64,000 nt of DNA from Methanofollis liminatans DSM 4140 (GTDB taxonomy: Archaea; Halobacteriota; Methanomicrobia; Methanomicrobiales; Methanofollaceae), in assembly GCF_000275865.1 (NCBI RefSeq), contig NZ_CM001555.1:1453099-1517098 (forward strand), written 5' to 3'. The notes under the pieces are model-generated. The model was not told the DNA's origin. It saw only the letters and a program-made list of their open reading frames with translations, and ran no database searches. Below, piece by piece: positions 1 through 8,609 of the stretch; position 1 is the first letter of the stretch, and the number at the start of each line of letters is the position of its first letter. The translations under genes were made by a program, and so were the position numbers.

Positions 1-290
1 CGCATGTCCAGGGGCAATCGTATGCGGGGGTCCGGGGTGCAACCCCCGGGCAGAGGCGAACTTCGCTATTCGTTCTATCGTCTCTTCGCATTGAGTACGT
101 GAGAGTTCTTGATAACCGAGCAGCCCTTGCCGGGGGGCCTGCAGCCCCATAGGCCTGCGATAGGGGCAGGGACGGGAAAGCCACTACGAAATGCATATCC
201 ATCATTTTCATCGACAGATGCTCCGCCCTCCTGCTCCCTCATGTCCCGGGCAATTGCCCTCAGCGCGAAGATGAATGAATCACGCTCGCA
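1..290 (+). repeat. Family A G/C-rich repeat island (two partial units)
   Basis: There is no credible gene before 350. The stretch holds the tail of one family A unit (about 1-60, with a G/C hairpin at about 32-49) and most of another (about 115-275). The same sequence recurs in reverse orientation at 7925-8580 and in this orientation at 29310-29690. Shared landmarks are a GGGGCCTGC-type hairpin, a GCGAT-GGGGCAGGGAC box, a CATCATTTTCATCGACAGATGCTCCGCCC-type box (shown here in part), and the CAATCGT box ahead of the second hairpin. Short frames across it are translations of the repeat. Confidence 0.8.
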
Positions 291-350
291 TCCAGAAAAG
301 AGGTGATTCTAAAAGATCCAAAAAAAGATATCGGTATATCCCGGAACAAC

Positions 351-1943
351 TCACTCGCTTCTGCCCTGGGCCGGGGTCATGTCCACCGGGAAGCCCCGGA
401 TCGTCTTGCCCTTCATGCCTTCGAGCACCTGCACCGCCATATTCTCCGGGATATCGACAAAGGAGCAGGTCTCTCTGATGTTGATCGCCCCGATCGCACG
501 TCCCGGTATCCCGGTCTCGCCGGCGACCGCTCCGACAATGTCTTTGGGCCTTATCTGCTGTTTCCTGCCGATGTCGATATAGAACCTGACCATGCCGGGC
601 TCAGCGCCGGTGTCCCCCATCTGGATCGCCGGGACGCGTTCTGGTTCGGCGCCGGTATCGAGTTGGAGCTTCAGGAGTGCGGCGGCGATATCGAGGGAGG
701 TGTACTCCTCCACCATCAGGCGCTCGGCAGCCTCGATATAGCGTTCAAGCCCGCCCTCTTCGATGGTCTGCTTCACCTTCTTGGCAAGGTTCTTCGTCTT
801 TGTCTCGGCCACGTCGTCCGCCGTCGGGAGAGGAATGCGACCGATGGTGATCTTTGCGTATTTCTGGATCGTCCGGAGTTTGTAGATCTCTTTCGGCCCG
901 ACAAAGGTGACGGCCCTGCCTGACCTGCCGGCCCGCGCCGTCCTGCCGATGCGGTGGACATAATATTCCACGTCCTGCGGGACATCGTAGTTGATCACCG
1001 TGTCCACGTCATCCACATCGATCCCCCGTGCCGCCACGTCGGTGGCGATGAGGACGTCGATGTTCCCGCTCCTGAACTTCGCCATCACGCGGTCCCGCTG
1101 GACCTGTTTCATGTCGCCGTGCAGCCCCTCGGCAAAGTAGCCGCGCGCCTGGAGCTGCGAGGTCACCTCATCGACCGCCATCTTCGTGTTGCAGAAGACC
1201 AGCGCGAGGGCAGGATCGTAGATATCGAGAATCCTGGAGAGGATCTCGAGTTTGTCGCCCCTGCGCACCTCGAGGTACGACTGTTCGATCTGCGGGACGG
1301 TCAGCTGCTTGTGCGGTACCTTGATAAAGACCGGATTCTTCTGGAACCGTCCGGAAATTTCGAGGATCGGTTTTGGAAGAGTTGCAGAGAAGAGGACGGT
1401 CTGGCGGCCGGCCGGCGTATCGCTGAGGATCTTCTCGATGTCCTCGAGAAAACCCATGTCCAGCATCTGATCGGCCTCGTCCAGGATCACCATCCGCACA
1501 TCTGAGAGCGAGAGCGTGCCCCGGTCGAGGTGATCGAGCACCCGCCCAGGCGTGCCGACGACGATCTGGACGCCCTGCCTGAGAGCCCTGAACTGGCGCT
1601 CAATGGGCTGACCGCCATAGACCGGCAGGACAGAGATTCTTCCCCGATATTTTCCCAGGCGGCCGAACTCCTCTGCCGTCTGGATGGCAAGTTCCCGGGT
1701 CGGCGAGAGCACGATCACCTGGGTACTGTGAGAATTGGGGTCCACCACTTCGATTGCCGGAATGCCGAATGCAGCCGTCTTTCCGGTGCCGGTCTGGGCC
1801 TGTCCGGTGATGTCCTGACCCTTGAGGATCGGTGGGATGGCAAGTACCTGGATGGGCGTAGGCTCCTCAAAACCCATGTCCTCGATGGCCCGGAGTATTT
1901 CCGGGGATATAGGAAAATCTGAAAATAGTGCTGGAGATTCCAT
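351..1943 (-). CDS. DEAD-box ATP-dependent RNA helicase with DbpA-type RNA-binding tail
   Basis: This 530-residue protein is an RNA helicase that should remodel structured RNA or ribosome intermediates in the cytoplasm. The Q-motif region PTPIQ is at about 28-32, Walker A AQTGTGKT at 49-56, PTREL near 81-85, and the DEAD box at 155-158. FSATLPK and the motif VI string HRIGRTARAG are also present, so both RecA-like lobes look complete. The last 75 residues (RFYIDIGRKQ through FVDIPENMA) resemble the DbpA/CsdA RNA-binding domain, which places it with the bacterial CsdA/DeaD type. It is a lone gene on this strand, about 100 bases after the DUF1894-like gene. A GGTGGAGG lies about 15 bases before the ATG. 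CsdA-type helicases often act in cold adaptation; that role is inferred here. Confidence 0.93.
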   Translation of the reverse strand: MESPALFSDFPISPEILRAIEDMGFEEPTPIQVLAIPPILKGQDITGQAQTGTGKTAAFGIPAIEVVDPNSHSTQVIVLSPTRELAIQTAEEFGRLGKYRGRISVLPVYGGQPIERQFRALRQGVQIVVGTPGRVLDHLDRGTLSLSDVRMVILDEADQMLDMGFLEDIEKILSDTPAGRQTVLFSATLPKPILEISGRFQKNPVFIKVPHKQLTVPQIEQSYLEVRRGDKLEILSRILDIYDPALALVFCNTKMAVDEVTSQLQARGYFAEGLHGDMKQVQRDRVMAKFRSGNIDVLIATDVAARGIDVDDVDTVINYDVPQDVEYYVHRIGRTARAGRSGRAVTFVGPKEIYKLRTIQKYAKITIGRIPLPTADDVAETKTKNLAKKVKQTIEEGGLERYIEAAERLMVEEYTSLDIAAALLKLQLDTGAEPERVPAIQMGDTGAEPGMVRFYIDIGRKQQIRPKDIVGAVAGETGIPGRAIGAINIRETCSFVDIPENMAVQVLEGMKGKTIRGFPVDMTPAQGRSE

Positions 1944-2045
1944 TCTTATAGTATTGGTCCTCCACCTTCTTTAGCCATTGGATCGATCCAGTCTTGAAGG
2001 ATAGGGTCCGGGTGTCGGAGAGGGGAGGAAAAACCGGGTACGCGC

Positions 2046-2354
2046 TTATCCTTCACCGAGGTCGGCCCTTATCTTTTCGATCTCACCGGGAAGGGCATCC
2101 ATCTCCATAACTGCCGTCCCGAAACAGGGTCTTGTGAAGGGAAAGAGGATCTTCTGTTTCCGGTTCATCACACCCACCACCATCGGCGGTTTGCCGAGAA
2201 CGACGACGTCGCGGATCGCATAGTCCGGCGGCATCTCGTAGTTCTCCTTTGCACGGGCGCGGATGTACTCGTTCGCCTCTGCCGGCGGGATGTCCTTGAC
2301 AAGTGTTCGGGCAGGGATCCTCTTGATACAGTGTGGTTTACCCATATCAGCCAT
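2046..2354 (-). CDS. DUF1894-like small protein of methanogens
   Basis: This 102-residue protein has no predicted signal peptide or membrane segment. The central stretch (EANEYIRARAKENY, then DVVVLGKPPMVVGV, ending near FPFTRPCFGTAV) resembles the methanogen family DUF1894 as I remember it. No function is established for that family and I assign none. A GGAG lies seven bases before the ATG, which supports this start over the internal Met at residue 4. It follows the symporter gene on the same strand after a gap of about 100 bases, so it may be read from its own promoter. The assignment should be checked with a profile search. Confidence 0.65.
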   Translation of the reverse strand: MADMGKPHCIKRIPARTLVKDIPPAEANEYIRARAKENYEMPPDYAIRDVVVLGKPPMVVGVMNRKQKILFPFTRPCFGTAVMEMDALPGEIEKIRADLGEG

Positions 2355-2454
2355 GCGCGTATCTCCGTACTGTGATCATCTGTGGGAAGGCCGGAATATA
2401 AACGCTCTCCCTGCTGAGAGCATCAGCCAGAACAGAGGGAGACGGGAAAAAAGT

Positions 2455-3957
2455 TTACCTGGGCTGGATAAAGCCGCCGGTCAGGGTGGCGTCGAGCACC
2501 CGGTGATCGGTCTTGTGCGTGGCGAGGCTGACCACCACCATCGCAACCGCCGAGAGAATGACCGCATACAGGCTGAAGTGGACCGGGAACTTCTCGACCA
2601 GGTAATACCAGTAGCCAAGACTCCCACCCGCCACAAGGCCGATGACCATCGATGCGATGGCACCCTGACGCGTCGCCCCACGCCAGTAGAGGCCGGCGAT
2701 CAGGGGGACGGCGAAGGTGGAGAGCATGATCCCGATCGCCGACCACATCAGCCATGCGAGCATCTGGGGCGGGTTGAGGGCCAGAAGGAGCGTGCCGCCC
2801 GCCGCCAGCACCACCGAGACCCGGGACACGAGCAGGATCTCCCGGTCGCTCGCCTCCGGCCTGAAGATGTTCTTCCAGATATCCCAGGAGAACATCGTTC
2901 CCACGGTGAGCATCAGGCGGTCGGTCGTCGACATCACGGCGGCGAGCACGATCACCGCGAAGAACGACCAGACCCAGAGGTTCGGGATCGCATACTGGAT
3001 CCCGGAGACGAAGATGTAGTCCTGGGCGTTCGGGACGCTCGGGAGGACGATCTGCCCCTCCTCGACAAGGGCGCGGCCGGCAAACCCGGCGAACTTCACC
3101 AGGAGCATGATCACGGCGTAGGCGGCGAAGGCGATGAGCGGCGACCACTTGAAGTAGCGTTCCTCCTTTGCGGCAAGGACGTTGTTGATCACGTGGGGGG
3201 CGCAGGCAAGCCCGACGGTGAGCATCAGCCCGAACGAGACGAGGAACCAGGGGGTGTAGGCGTTCCCTGATATGAGGTAGGGCTGGACCAGCGTCGGGTT
3301 GACCCCGGCCATCACCTCGTTGACATGCGAGAGGCCGCCGGCTTTCATGATGAGGACCGGGGCGATGGCGATCACGCCGACGATCAGGAGACCGCCCTGG
3401 ATCACGGTGGTCCATGAAACGGCGTAGAGCCCGCCGACGACGGTGTAGGCGGTGATGATAAACCCTGCCAGGAGGAGCGCCTGCCAGTGGGGCACCTCGA
3501 AGAGCCAGACGAGGACGATGGAGATCGCCGTGTACTGCCCGATCAGGTAGATCAGGGAGACGATGATCCCGGCGAGGGCGGCGAGGCCGCGCATCGTCCT
3601 GGGGCTCTCGAAGCGGTTTGCAAGGTAGTCCTCGACGGTCATGTAGTCGTTCTTCTTGCTGATCCGGTGGAGCTTCACGCCGAAGACGATGATACAGAAG
3701 GAGGCCGCAAGGGGCACGAAGAGCTGCTCCCAGATCGTCGGCCACCCGCTCGTGAACCCAAGGCCGCTGACCCCGAGAAGCGTCATGCCCGAGCAGATCG
3801 AGGAGATCATCAGGATGGTGAAGACCCAGAAGCCAAGGGAGCGGCCGGCAACGATGTAGTCCTCGGTGTTATGGATCTTGCGGGACGCCCAGGCGCCCAC
3901 AACGACCAGCACAAGAAGATAGAGGGCGACAATGCCGGCGGTTACCGGCTCGATCAT
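2455..3957 (-). CDS. Sodium:solute symporter (SSS family)
   Basis: This 500-residue integral membrane protein has about 13 hydrophobic segments along its whole length, as expected for the SSS (PutP/PanF-like) family. It should couple Na+ influx to uptake of an organic solute. The first helix (IVALYLLVLVVVGAWASRKI), an early YIVAGRSLGFWVF region and a later YAVSWTTVIQGGLLIVGV region fit the family. The substrate cannot be read from the sequence; pantothenate, proline, acetate or another small acid are all possible. Its ATG overlaps by four bases (ATGA) the stop of a 36-codon gene at 3954-4064, so the two are probably translated together. Confidence 0.9.
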   Translation of the reverse strand: MIEPVTAGIVALYLLVLVVVGAWASRKIHNTEDYIVAGRSLGFWVFTILMISSICSGMTLLGVSGLGFTSGWPTIWEQLFVPLAASFCIIVFGVKLHRISKKNDYMTVEDYLANRFESPRTMRGLAALAGIIVSLIYLIGQYTAISIVLVWLFEVPHWQALLLAGFIITAYTVVGGLYAVSWTTVIQGGLLIVGVIAIAPVLIMKAGGLSHVNEVMAGVNPTLVQPYLISGNAYTPWFLVSFGLMLTVGLACAPHVINNVLAAKEERYFKWSPLIAFAAYAVIMLLVKFAGFAGRALVEEGQIVLPSVPNAQDYIFVSGIQYAIPNLWVWSFFAVIVLAAVMSTTDRLMLTVGTMFSWDIWKNIFRPEASDREILLVSRVSVVLAAGGTLLLALNPPQMLAWLMWSAIGIMLSTFAVPLIAGLYWRGATRQGAIASMVIGLVAGGSLGYWYYLVEKFPVHFSLYAVILSAVAMVVVSLATHKTDHRVLDATLTGGFIQPR

Positions 3958-4064
3958 GCACGGTCCTCTTTAAACGTCATGGCCCACGCAAAGAGGACAG
4001 CAGTAGCTCCAAGGAAAGCGGTTCCGACGATGGCGAACGTCTCAAAGGGAAGTCCGATCAGCAT
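3954..4064 (-). CDS. Small symporter accessory membrane peptide (36 aa)
   Basis: This short frame encodes a 36-residue protein: a start MLIGLPFETFAI, one hydrophobic helix (IVGTAFLGATAVLFAWAM) and a charged tail TFKEDRA. The stop codon overlaps the symporter ATG as ATGA, the usual sign of translational coupling. Small single-helix partners encoded next to SSS symporters are known in bacteria (for example the DUF3311-type proteins) and in methanogens, so a role in stability or assembly of the carrier is likely but inferred. The frame is too short for ordinary length cut-offs. Its position, hydrophobic profile and overlap are the evidence. Confidence 0.72.
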   Translation of the reverse strand: MLIGLPFETFAIVGTAFLGATAVLFAWAMTFKEDRA

Positions 4065-4184
4065 AGTGTGTCAATATGTGTCACGCTAACATATAACATG
4101 ATCGGTCGCCGCAGCGGACGGTGAAAAGCCGCACCGTGAAGCGTGAGATAACGCCCGGATATCTGGAGAAAAAAAGGTGTGAGA

Positions 4185-4688
4185 TTATTTCTGGGCCTTC
4201 GCACCTTTCGAGCCGCGCAGGAGGGCGATCTTGCCCGTCCGCACAAACTCCTTGATGCCGTACTGGCGCAGCAGCGTCTCGAGGGCATCGATCTTCTCGG
4301 TGTCGCCGGTCACCTCGAGGATGACGCTTCGCGTCCCGACGTCGATGATCTGGGCGCGGAAGATGCTCGCGATCTGCATCACCTCGGCGCGGGAGTCGCC
4401 GGCATCGGCCGCGACCTTGATGAGGGCGAGTTCCCGGTCCACCGTGCTCCGCTCGGTGATGTCGGAGACCTTGATCACGTCGATGAGCTTGTTCAGCTGT
4501 TTTTTGACCTGCTCCACCTCGGCATCGTCCCCGAGGACGACGATGGTCATCCGGCTCATGCCGGGCTCCTCGCAGGTGCCGACGGTCAGGCTCTCGATGT
4601 TGAAGCCGCGCCTGGAGAAGAGGCCGGCCACGCGCGAGAGGACGCCGGCCTTGTTCTCGACGAGCACCTGCAGGGTGTGCGCCTTCAT
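4185..4688 (-). CDS. ilvN: Acetolactate synthase small (regulatory) subunit
   Basis: This 167-residue protein is the regulatory subunit of acetohydroxyacid synthase, the first common step of valine, leucine and isoleucine synthesis. The N-terminal ACT domain (about residues 4-75) starts HTLQVLVENKAGVLSRVAGL and includes RRGFNIESLTVG, the classic IlvN signature where feedback amino acids bind. The C-terminal half (DVGTRSVILEVTGD through IKEFVRTGKIALLRG) is the usual IlvN tail. Its ATG overlaps the ilvB stop by four bases, so it is the last gene of the cimA-ilvB-ilvN operon. Length is normal for the family. Confidence 0.96.
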   Translation of the reverse strand: MKAHTLQVLVENKAGVLSRVAGLFSRRGFNIESLTVGTCEEPGMSRMTIVVLGDDAEVEQVKKQLNKLIDVIKVSDITERSTVDRELALIKVAADAGDSRAEVMQIASIFRAQIIDVGTRSVILEVTGDTEKIDALETLLRQYGIKEFVRTGKIALLRGSKGAKAQK

Positions 4689-6355
4689 CTCTGCCGCCTC
4701 CCGATCATCTCGTTGATCGCAGCCCCCGCCGGCACCATCGGGAAGACATTTGCCTCACGCTCGATCCTGAAGTCGAGCACGAAGGGGCCGTCGCTCTCGA
4801 ACGCCGCCGTCAGGGCGGCGCGGACGTCCGCCTTCTCCTCGACCCGCATGCCGTCGACGCCGTAGGCGCGGGCGATGCCCACGAAGTCAACCGGCGGAAG
4901 TTCGGTGTAGGAATACCGGCGGTCGTAGAAGAGCTCCTGCCACTGCCGCACCATCCCGAGGTACATGTTGTTGAGGATGACGACCTTCACCGGGATGTGG
5001 TACTGGGCGACGGTGCCGAGTTCCTGGATGTTCATCTGGAAACTCCCGTCGCCGGCGACATCGACGACCGTCTCGTCCGGTCGTGCGAAGTGGGCGCCGA
5101 TCGCCGCGGGGAAGCCGTAGCCCATCGTCCCGAGGCCGCCCGAGGAGATCCAGGTGCGGGGCCGCCTGAAGCAGTAGTGCTGGGCCGCCCACATCTGGTT
5201 CTGGCCGACCTCGGTGACGATGATCCCGTTCTCGCCCAGGAGATCGCTCATCTCCGCAAGGATGTAGGCCGGGCCGAGGGCATCGGACTCTGCTCCCCCG
5301 GCCGCGGCCTCCTTCCAGCGGTGGATGCGGTCGAGCCAGCCGTCCCGGCCCTCCTTTTTCGCAAGGCGGTGGAGGATCCGCTGCAAAACGGACTTCGCGT
5401 CCCCGACGATCGGGACGTCGACCGGCTTGTTCTTACCGATCTCGGCCGGGTCGATGTCGATGTGGATCACCCGGGCGTTCGGGGCGAAGGCCTCGATCTT
5501 CCCGGTCACCCGGTCGTCGAACCGGACGCCGACGGCGATGAGCAGGTCGCACTCGGTGACGGCGTAGTTCGCCGCCTCGGTGCCGTGCATCCCGATCATC
5601 CCGAGGCTTAAGGGGTGGTCGCATGGGATAGCGCCAAGCCCCATCAGGGTGGTGGTGATCGGGATGAGCATCAGCTCTGCAAGCCTCGCCACCTCCTCGG
5701 ACGCCCCGGCGGCGATCACCCCGCCGCCGACGTAGAGGACGGGGCGGGCGGCCTCGGCGATCAGGCCGACCGCTTTTTCGATCTGGAGGGTGTGGCCCTC
5801 GTAGGTGGGCTGGTAGCCCCGGAGCCGGGCAGTGCCGACCGGGGGGACCTCCTCGAGCTGGGTGGTCATCACGTCCTTCGGGATGTCGATGAGCACCGGA
5901 CCCTGCCTGCCGGTGCCGGCGATGTAGAAGGCGTCCCTCACCACCTGCGGGAGGTCTGCCGCATGCTTGACCAGGTAGTTGTGCTTGGTGATCGGCATCG
6001 TGATCCCGGTGATGTCGGACTCCTGGAAGGCGTCGTTGCCGAGCATGGAGGTCGGCACCTGCCCGGTGATCGCCACCATCGGGACCGAGTCCATATAGGC
6101 GGTGGCGATGCCGGTGACCAGGTTGCAGGCGCCAGGGCCTGAGGTGGCGAGGCATACCCCTACGCGCCCGGATGCCCGTGCATACCCGTCGGCGGCATGG
6201 GCAGCGGCCTGCTCATGCCGTACAAGAATATGCCGGATCTCTGAGTCGTAGAGTTCGTCGTAGATCGGCAGGACCGAGCCGCCGGGGTAGCCGAAGATCG
6301 TCTCCGCTCCCTCGCGCTGCAGGCCCTCTAAGAGTATTCTGGCTCCTGTTTTCAT
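4685..6355 (-). CDS. ilvB: Acetolactate synthase large (catalytic) subunit
   Basis: This 556-residue ThDP enzyme condenses pyruvate with pyruvate or 2-oxobutyrate. The catalytic glutamate is E48 in RHEQAAAHAADGYARASG, and the ThDP motif runs from VAGDGSFQMN to VVILNN near residues 420-450. The three-domain architecture (PYR, central FAD-binding, PP) is complete. It overlaps cimA upstream and ilvN downstream by four bases each. Next to citramalate synthase, its expected role includes making 2-aceto-2-hydroxybutyrate for isoleucine as well as acetolactate. Confidence 0.97.
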   Translation of the reverse strand: MKTGARILLEGLQREGAETIFGYPGGSVLPIYDELYDSEIRHILVRHEQAAAHAADGYARASGRVGVCLATSGPGACNLVTGIATAYMDSVPMVAITGQVPTSMLGNDAFQESDITGITMPITKHNYLVKHAADLPQVVRDAFYIAGTGRQGPVLIDIPKDVMTTQLEEVPPVGTARLRGYQPTYEGHTLQIEKAVGLIAEAARPVLYVGGGVIAAGASEEVARLAELMLIPITTTLMGLGAIPCDHPLSLGMIGMHGTEAANYAVTECDLLIAVGVRFDDRVTGKIEAFAPNARVIHIDIDPAEIGKNKPVDVPIVGDAKSVLQRILHRLAKKEGRDGWLDRIHRWKEAAAGGAESDALGPAYILAEMSDLLGENGIIVTEVGQNQMWAAQHYCFRRPRTWISSGGLGTMGYGFPAAIGAHFARPDETVVDVAGDGSFQMNIQELGTVAQYHIPVKVVILNNMYLGMVRQWQELFYDRRYSYTELPPVDFVGIARAYGVDGMRVEEKADVRAALTAAFESDGPFVLDFRIEREANVFPMVPAGAAINEMIGRRQR

Positions 6356-7839
6356 CCTCGTTCCTCAAGCAATCTGTTCATTCCCGAGACCATCGCCTCG
6401 ACGCTCCCCATGATGATGTCGGTCCGTGCCCCGCGGGAGGTGAGCATCCGCCCATCCTTGCTCAGGCAGACCGTGACATCGACAAGGGCGTCGGTGCCGC
6501 CGGTGATGGCGTCGACCTGGTAGTCTTCGAGGCGTATGTCCCCGGCGCCGGCGACCGCACGGCGCAGGGCCTCGATCGCGGCGTCCACCGGCCCGTTGCC
6601 GGTGGCTGCGCAGGTGACCTCGCCGCCGTTGACGGTGAGCGTGACCGAAGCCGTCGGAATGACATTGCTTCCTGATACGACGGTCACCTGCTTTAATGTG
6701 ATCACCGGCTCGCGCACCAGGTCGAGCACGCTGTCGGCGACGGCCATGAGGTCGGCGTCGGTGACCCGTCGCCCCTCGTCGCCGATCGCCTTGACCCGGG
6801 CGACGATCTCGGCGATCTGGCCCTCGTCGCAGACGTAGCCGAGCTCATGCAGGGCGGCCTGCACCGAAGCGGTACCCGAGTGCTTGCCGAGCAGGATCCG
6901 GCGCGTCCTGCCCACCTGTTCGGGCCGGATCGGTTCGTAAGTGCTGGCGTTGCGCAGCACGCCGTGGGCGTGGATCCCGCTCTCGTGGGTGAAGGCCATC
7001 TCCCCGACGATCGCCTTGTTTAAGGGGAGGGGGACGCCGGTCATCTTCGAGACGGCAGTGGCGACGTGGTAGAGGCCGTCGGTCCTGATCCCGGTCTGCA
7101 CCCCGTAGAGCACCTCGAGCGCCATCACGAGTTCCTCGATGGGCGTGTTGCCGGCCCGCTCGCCGAGGCCGTTCACGGTCACGTGGGCCGCGCTCGCCCC
7201 GGCCTTCAGGGCGGCGAGGGTGTTGGTCATCGCCATGCCGAGGTCGTCGTGGCAGTGGATGCTCAGGGGCGCAAAGAGGAGGCCGGGGATAACCGACGCC
7301 ACCTGTTCGGGCGTGAGGATCCCGACGGTGTCGCAGAAGCAGAGCCGATCGGCCCCGCGCTCCACGCCCCCGCGGAAGAGCCCGGCAAGGTAGTCGGGGT
7401 CGGCGCGGGAGGCGTCCTCCCCGGAGAGTTCGACGACAAGCCCGCGTTCCTTCGCGTACTCGACGGCGTTCCACGCCATCTCGCAGACCTGCTCGCGGCT
7501 CTTCCTGAGCTTCGCTCCGATATGGAGGTCGCTCACCGGTACGACGAGGTGGACGCAGTCGGCGCCGCAGTCGGCGGCGTAGTCGATGTCCAGGGGCAGG
7601 GCCCGCACGAAGGTTGCGATCTCTGCGGAGAGTCCGGCACCGGCGATCAGCCTGAGGGCTTCGCGTTCGCCTTCTGAAGCGGCGGCAGAGCCTGCCTCGA
7701 TCGTAGAAACGCCGAGTTCGGCGAGCATGGTTGCAATCTCAACTTTCTGGGAGGGTTTCAGCGAGACGCCCGGCGTCTGTTCTCCGTCCCGTAAGGTCGT
7801 GTCAAAAAAGCGGATTTTATCGACAAATAAAGCAATCAC
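6352..7839 (-). CDS. cimA: (R)-citramalate synthase, CimA type (alternative: 2-isopropylmalate synthase)
   Basis: This 495-residue enzyme condenses acetyl-CoA with pyruvate to citramalate, the threonine-independent entry to isoleucine. FFDTTLRDGEQTPGVSL opens the TIM barrel with its metal and substrate residues. HCHDDLGMAMTN supplies metal-binding histidines, and the last 125 residues form the LeuA-type allosteric domain. EAGSA, FVRALPLDID and VHLVVPVSD match the archaeal CimA pattern better than LeuA, which has EAGFP at the same place; this choice comes from memory of the Methanocaldococcus proteins. The start is GTG, with GGTGAT upstream and a TATA box at 7879-7886. It leads the cimA-ilvB-ilvN operon, which also supports isoleucine synthesis. 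Confidence 0.88.
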   Translation of the reverse strand: MIALFVDKIRFFDTTLRDGEQTPGVSLKPSQKVEIATMLAELGVSTIEAGSAAASEGEREALRLIAGAGLSAEIATFVRALPLDIDYAADCGADCVHLVVPVSDLHIGAKLRKSREQVCEMAWNAVEYAKERGLVVELSGEDASRADPDYLAGLFRGGVERGADRLCFCDTVGILTPEQVASVIPGLLFAPLSIHCHDDLGMAMTNTLAALKAGASAAHVTVNGLGERAGNTPIEELVMALEVLYGVQTGIRTDGLYHVATAVSKMTGVPLPLNKAIVGEMAFTHESGIHAHGVLRNASTYEPIRPEQVGRTRRILLGKHSGTASVQAALHELGYVCDEGQIAEIVARVKAIGDEGRRVTDADLMAVADSVLDLVREPVITLKQVTVVSGSNVIPTASVTLTVNGGEVTCAATGNGPVDAAIEALRRAVAGAGDIRLEDYQVDAITGGTDALVDVTVCLSKDGRMLTSRGARTDIIMGSVEAMVSGMNRLLEERG

Positions 7840-7878
7840 TCATAGTGGAATCACCGGCTATTATGTCGCCGGGCGCGG

Positions 7879-7886
7879 TATAAAAA
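7879..7886 (-). promoter_or_regulatory. TATA box of the cimA-ilvB-ilvN operon
   Basis: TTTTTATA on the minus strand lies about 43 bases before the GTG start of cimA, giving an expected transcription start near 7859 and a leader of roughly 20 bases that contains the GGTGAT ribosome-binding site. Confidence 0.6.
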
Positions 7887-7924
7887 GGTTCGTGAAGAGG
7901 AGCGGGCGGTTCCCCCGGATTTCC

Positions 7925-8580
7925 ATACATGCTCAACCTGATTTCCCGTACGCTCACACAACGCCGCCCCCGGCCCCCCGCATACAATTGCCCCAGGACA
8001 TGCGAGGAGGGGCCGGGCGGCGCATCTGGCGATGAAAACTGATGGGTGGGCGTGCCGGCGTGTCTTGTCCATCCCTGCCCCAATCGCAATCGGCGGGGGA
8101 CCGGGGGCGGGCGAGGCCCCCCGGTACCGGCGTACCCTGATATCCCGTACACGCACACAACGCCCACCCCGTGCCGGGGGTTGCACCCCCGGACCCGCAT
8201 ATACGATTGCCCTGGACTTGAGGGAGCGGGAGGGCGGAGCATATCTCGATAAAAAATGATGGATGGACGTGCCGGCGTGGTTTGCCTGTCCCCGCCCCAA
8301 TCGCAGTTTTATGGGGCGGCATGCCCCCCGGCAGGGTTTTGCTTGATTTCCCGTACGCTCACACGACGCCCGCCTCTGCCCGGGGGTTGCACCCCCGGAC
8401 CCCTGCATGCGATTGCCCTGGATATGCGGGGACGGGAGGGCGGAGCATCTCTCGATGAAAAATAATGGACGATCATGCCGGCGTGGTTGTCCATCCCTGC
8501 CCCAATCGCAACCGGCAGGGGGTCCGGGGGGCGGCAGGCCCCCCGGTAGAGAGGCAGAACCTGATTCCCGTACACTCACG
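7925..8580 (-). repeat. Tandem array of family A repeats (about 210-bp units)
   Basis: This 750-base gene-free gap holds one partial, two full and one partial copy of a unit of about 210 bases, with unit boundaries near 8035, 8250 and 8457. Each unit carries the box GCCCCAATCGCA, a variable G/C hairpin of the type CCGGGGGG-N7-CCCCCCGG, a TCCCGTAC-CTCAC box, a second hairpin CCGGGGGT-TGC-ACCCCCGG (8174-8192 and 8380-8398) and a GGGCGGAGCAT-CTCGATGA box. The same family appears inverted at 1-290 and 29310-29690. Long minus-strand frames here are translations of the repeat. Confidence 0.85.
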
Positions 8581-8609
8581 TGAAGAGCCAAAAAAGAAGG
8601 AAGCAGGGT

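Noticed and set aside
2263-3270. A 335-codon plus-strand frame opposite the symporter
   Set aside because: Its H/D/E/R-rich translation is typical of antisense to a GC-rich membrane protein gene, which is itself clear.
7851-8591. A 246-codon minus-strand frame across the tandem repeats
   Set aside because: Its translation repeats the same R/P/G-rich blocks as the DNA units, other copies have shifted or broken frames, and it lacks a ribosome-binding site.
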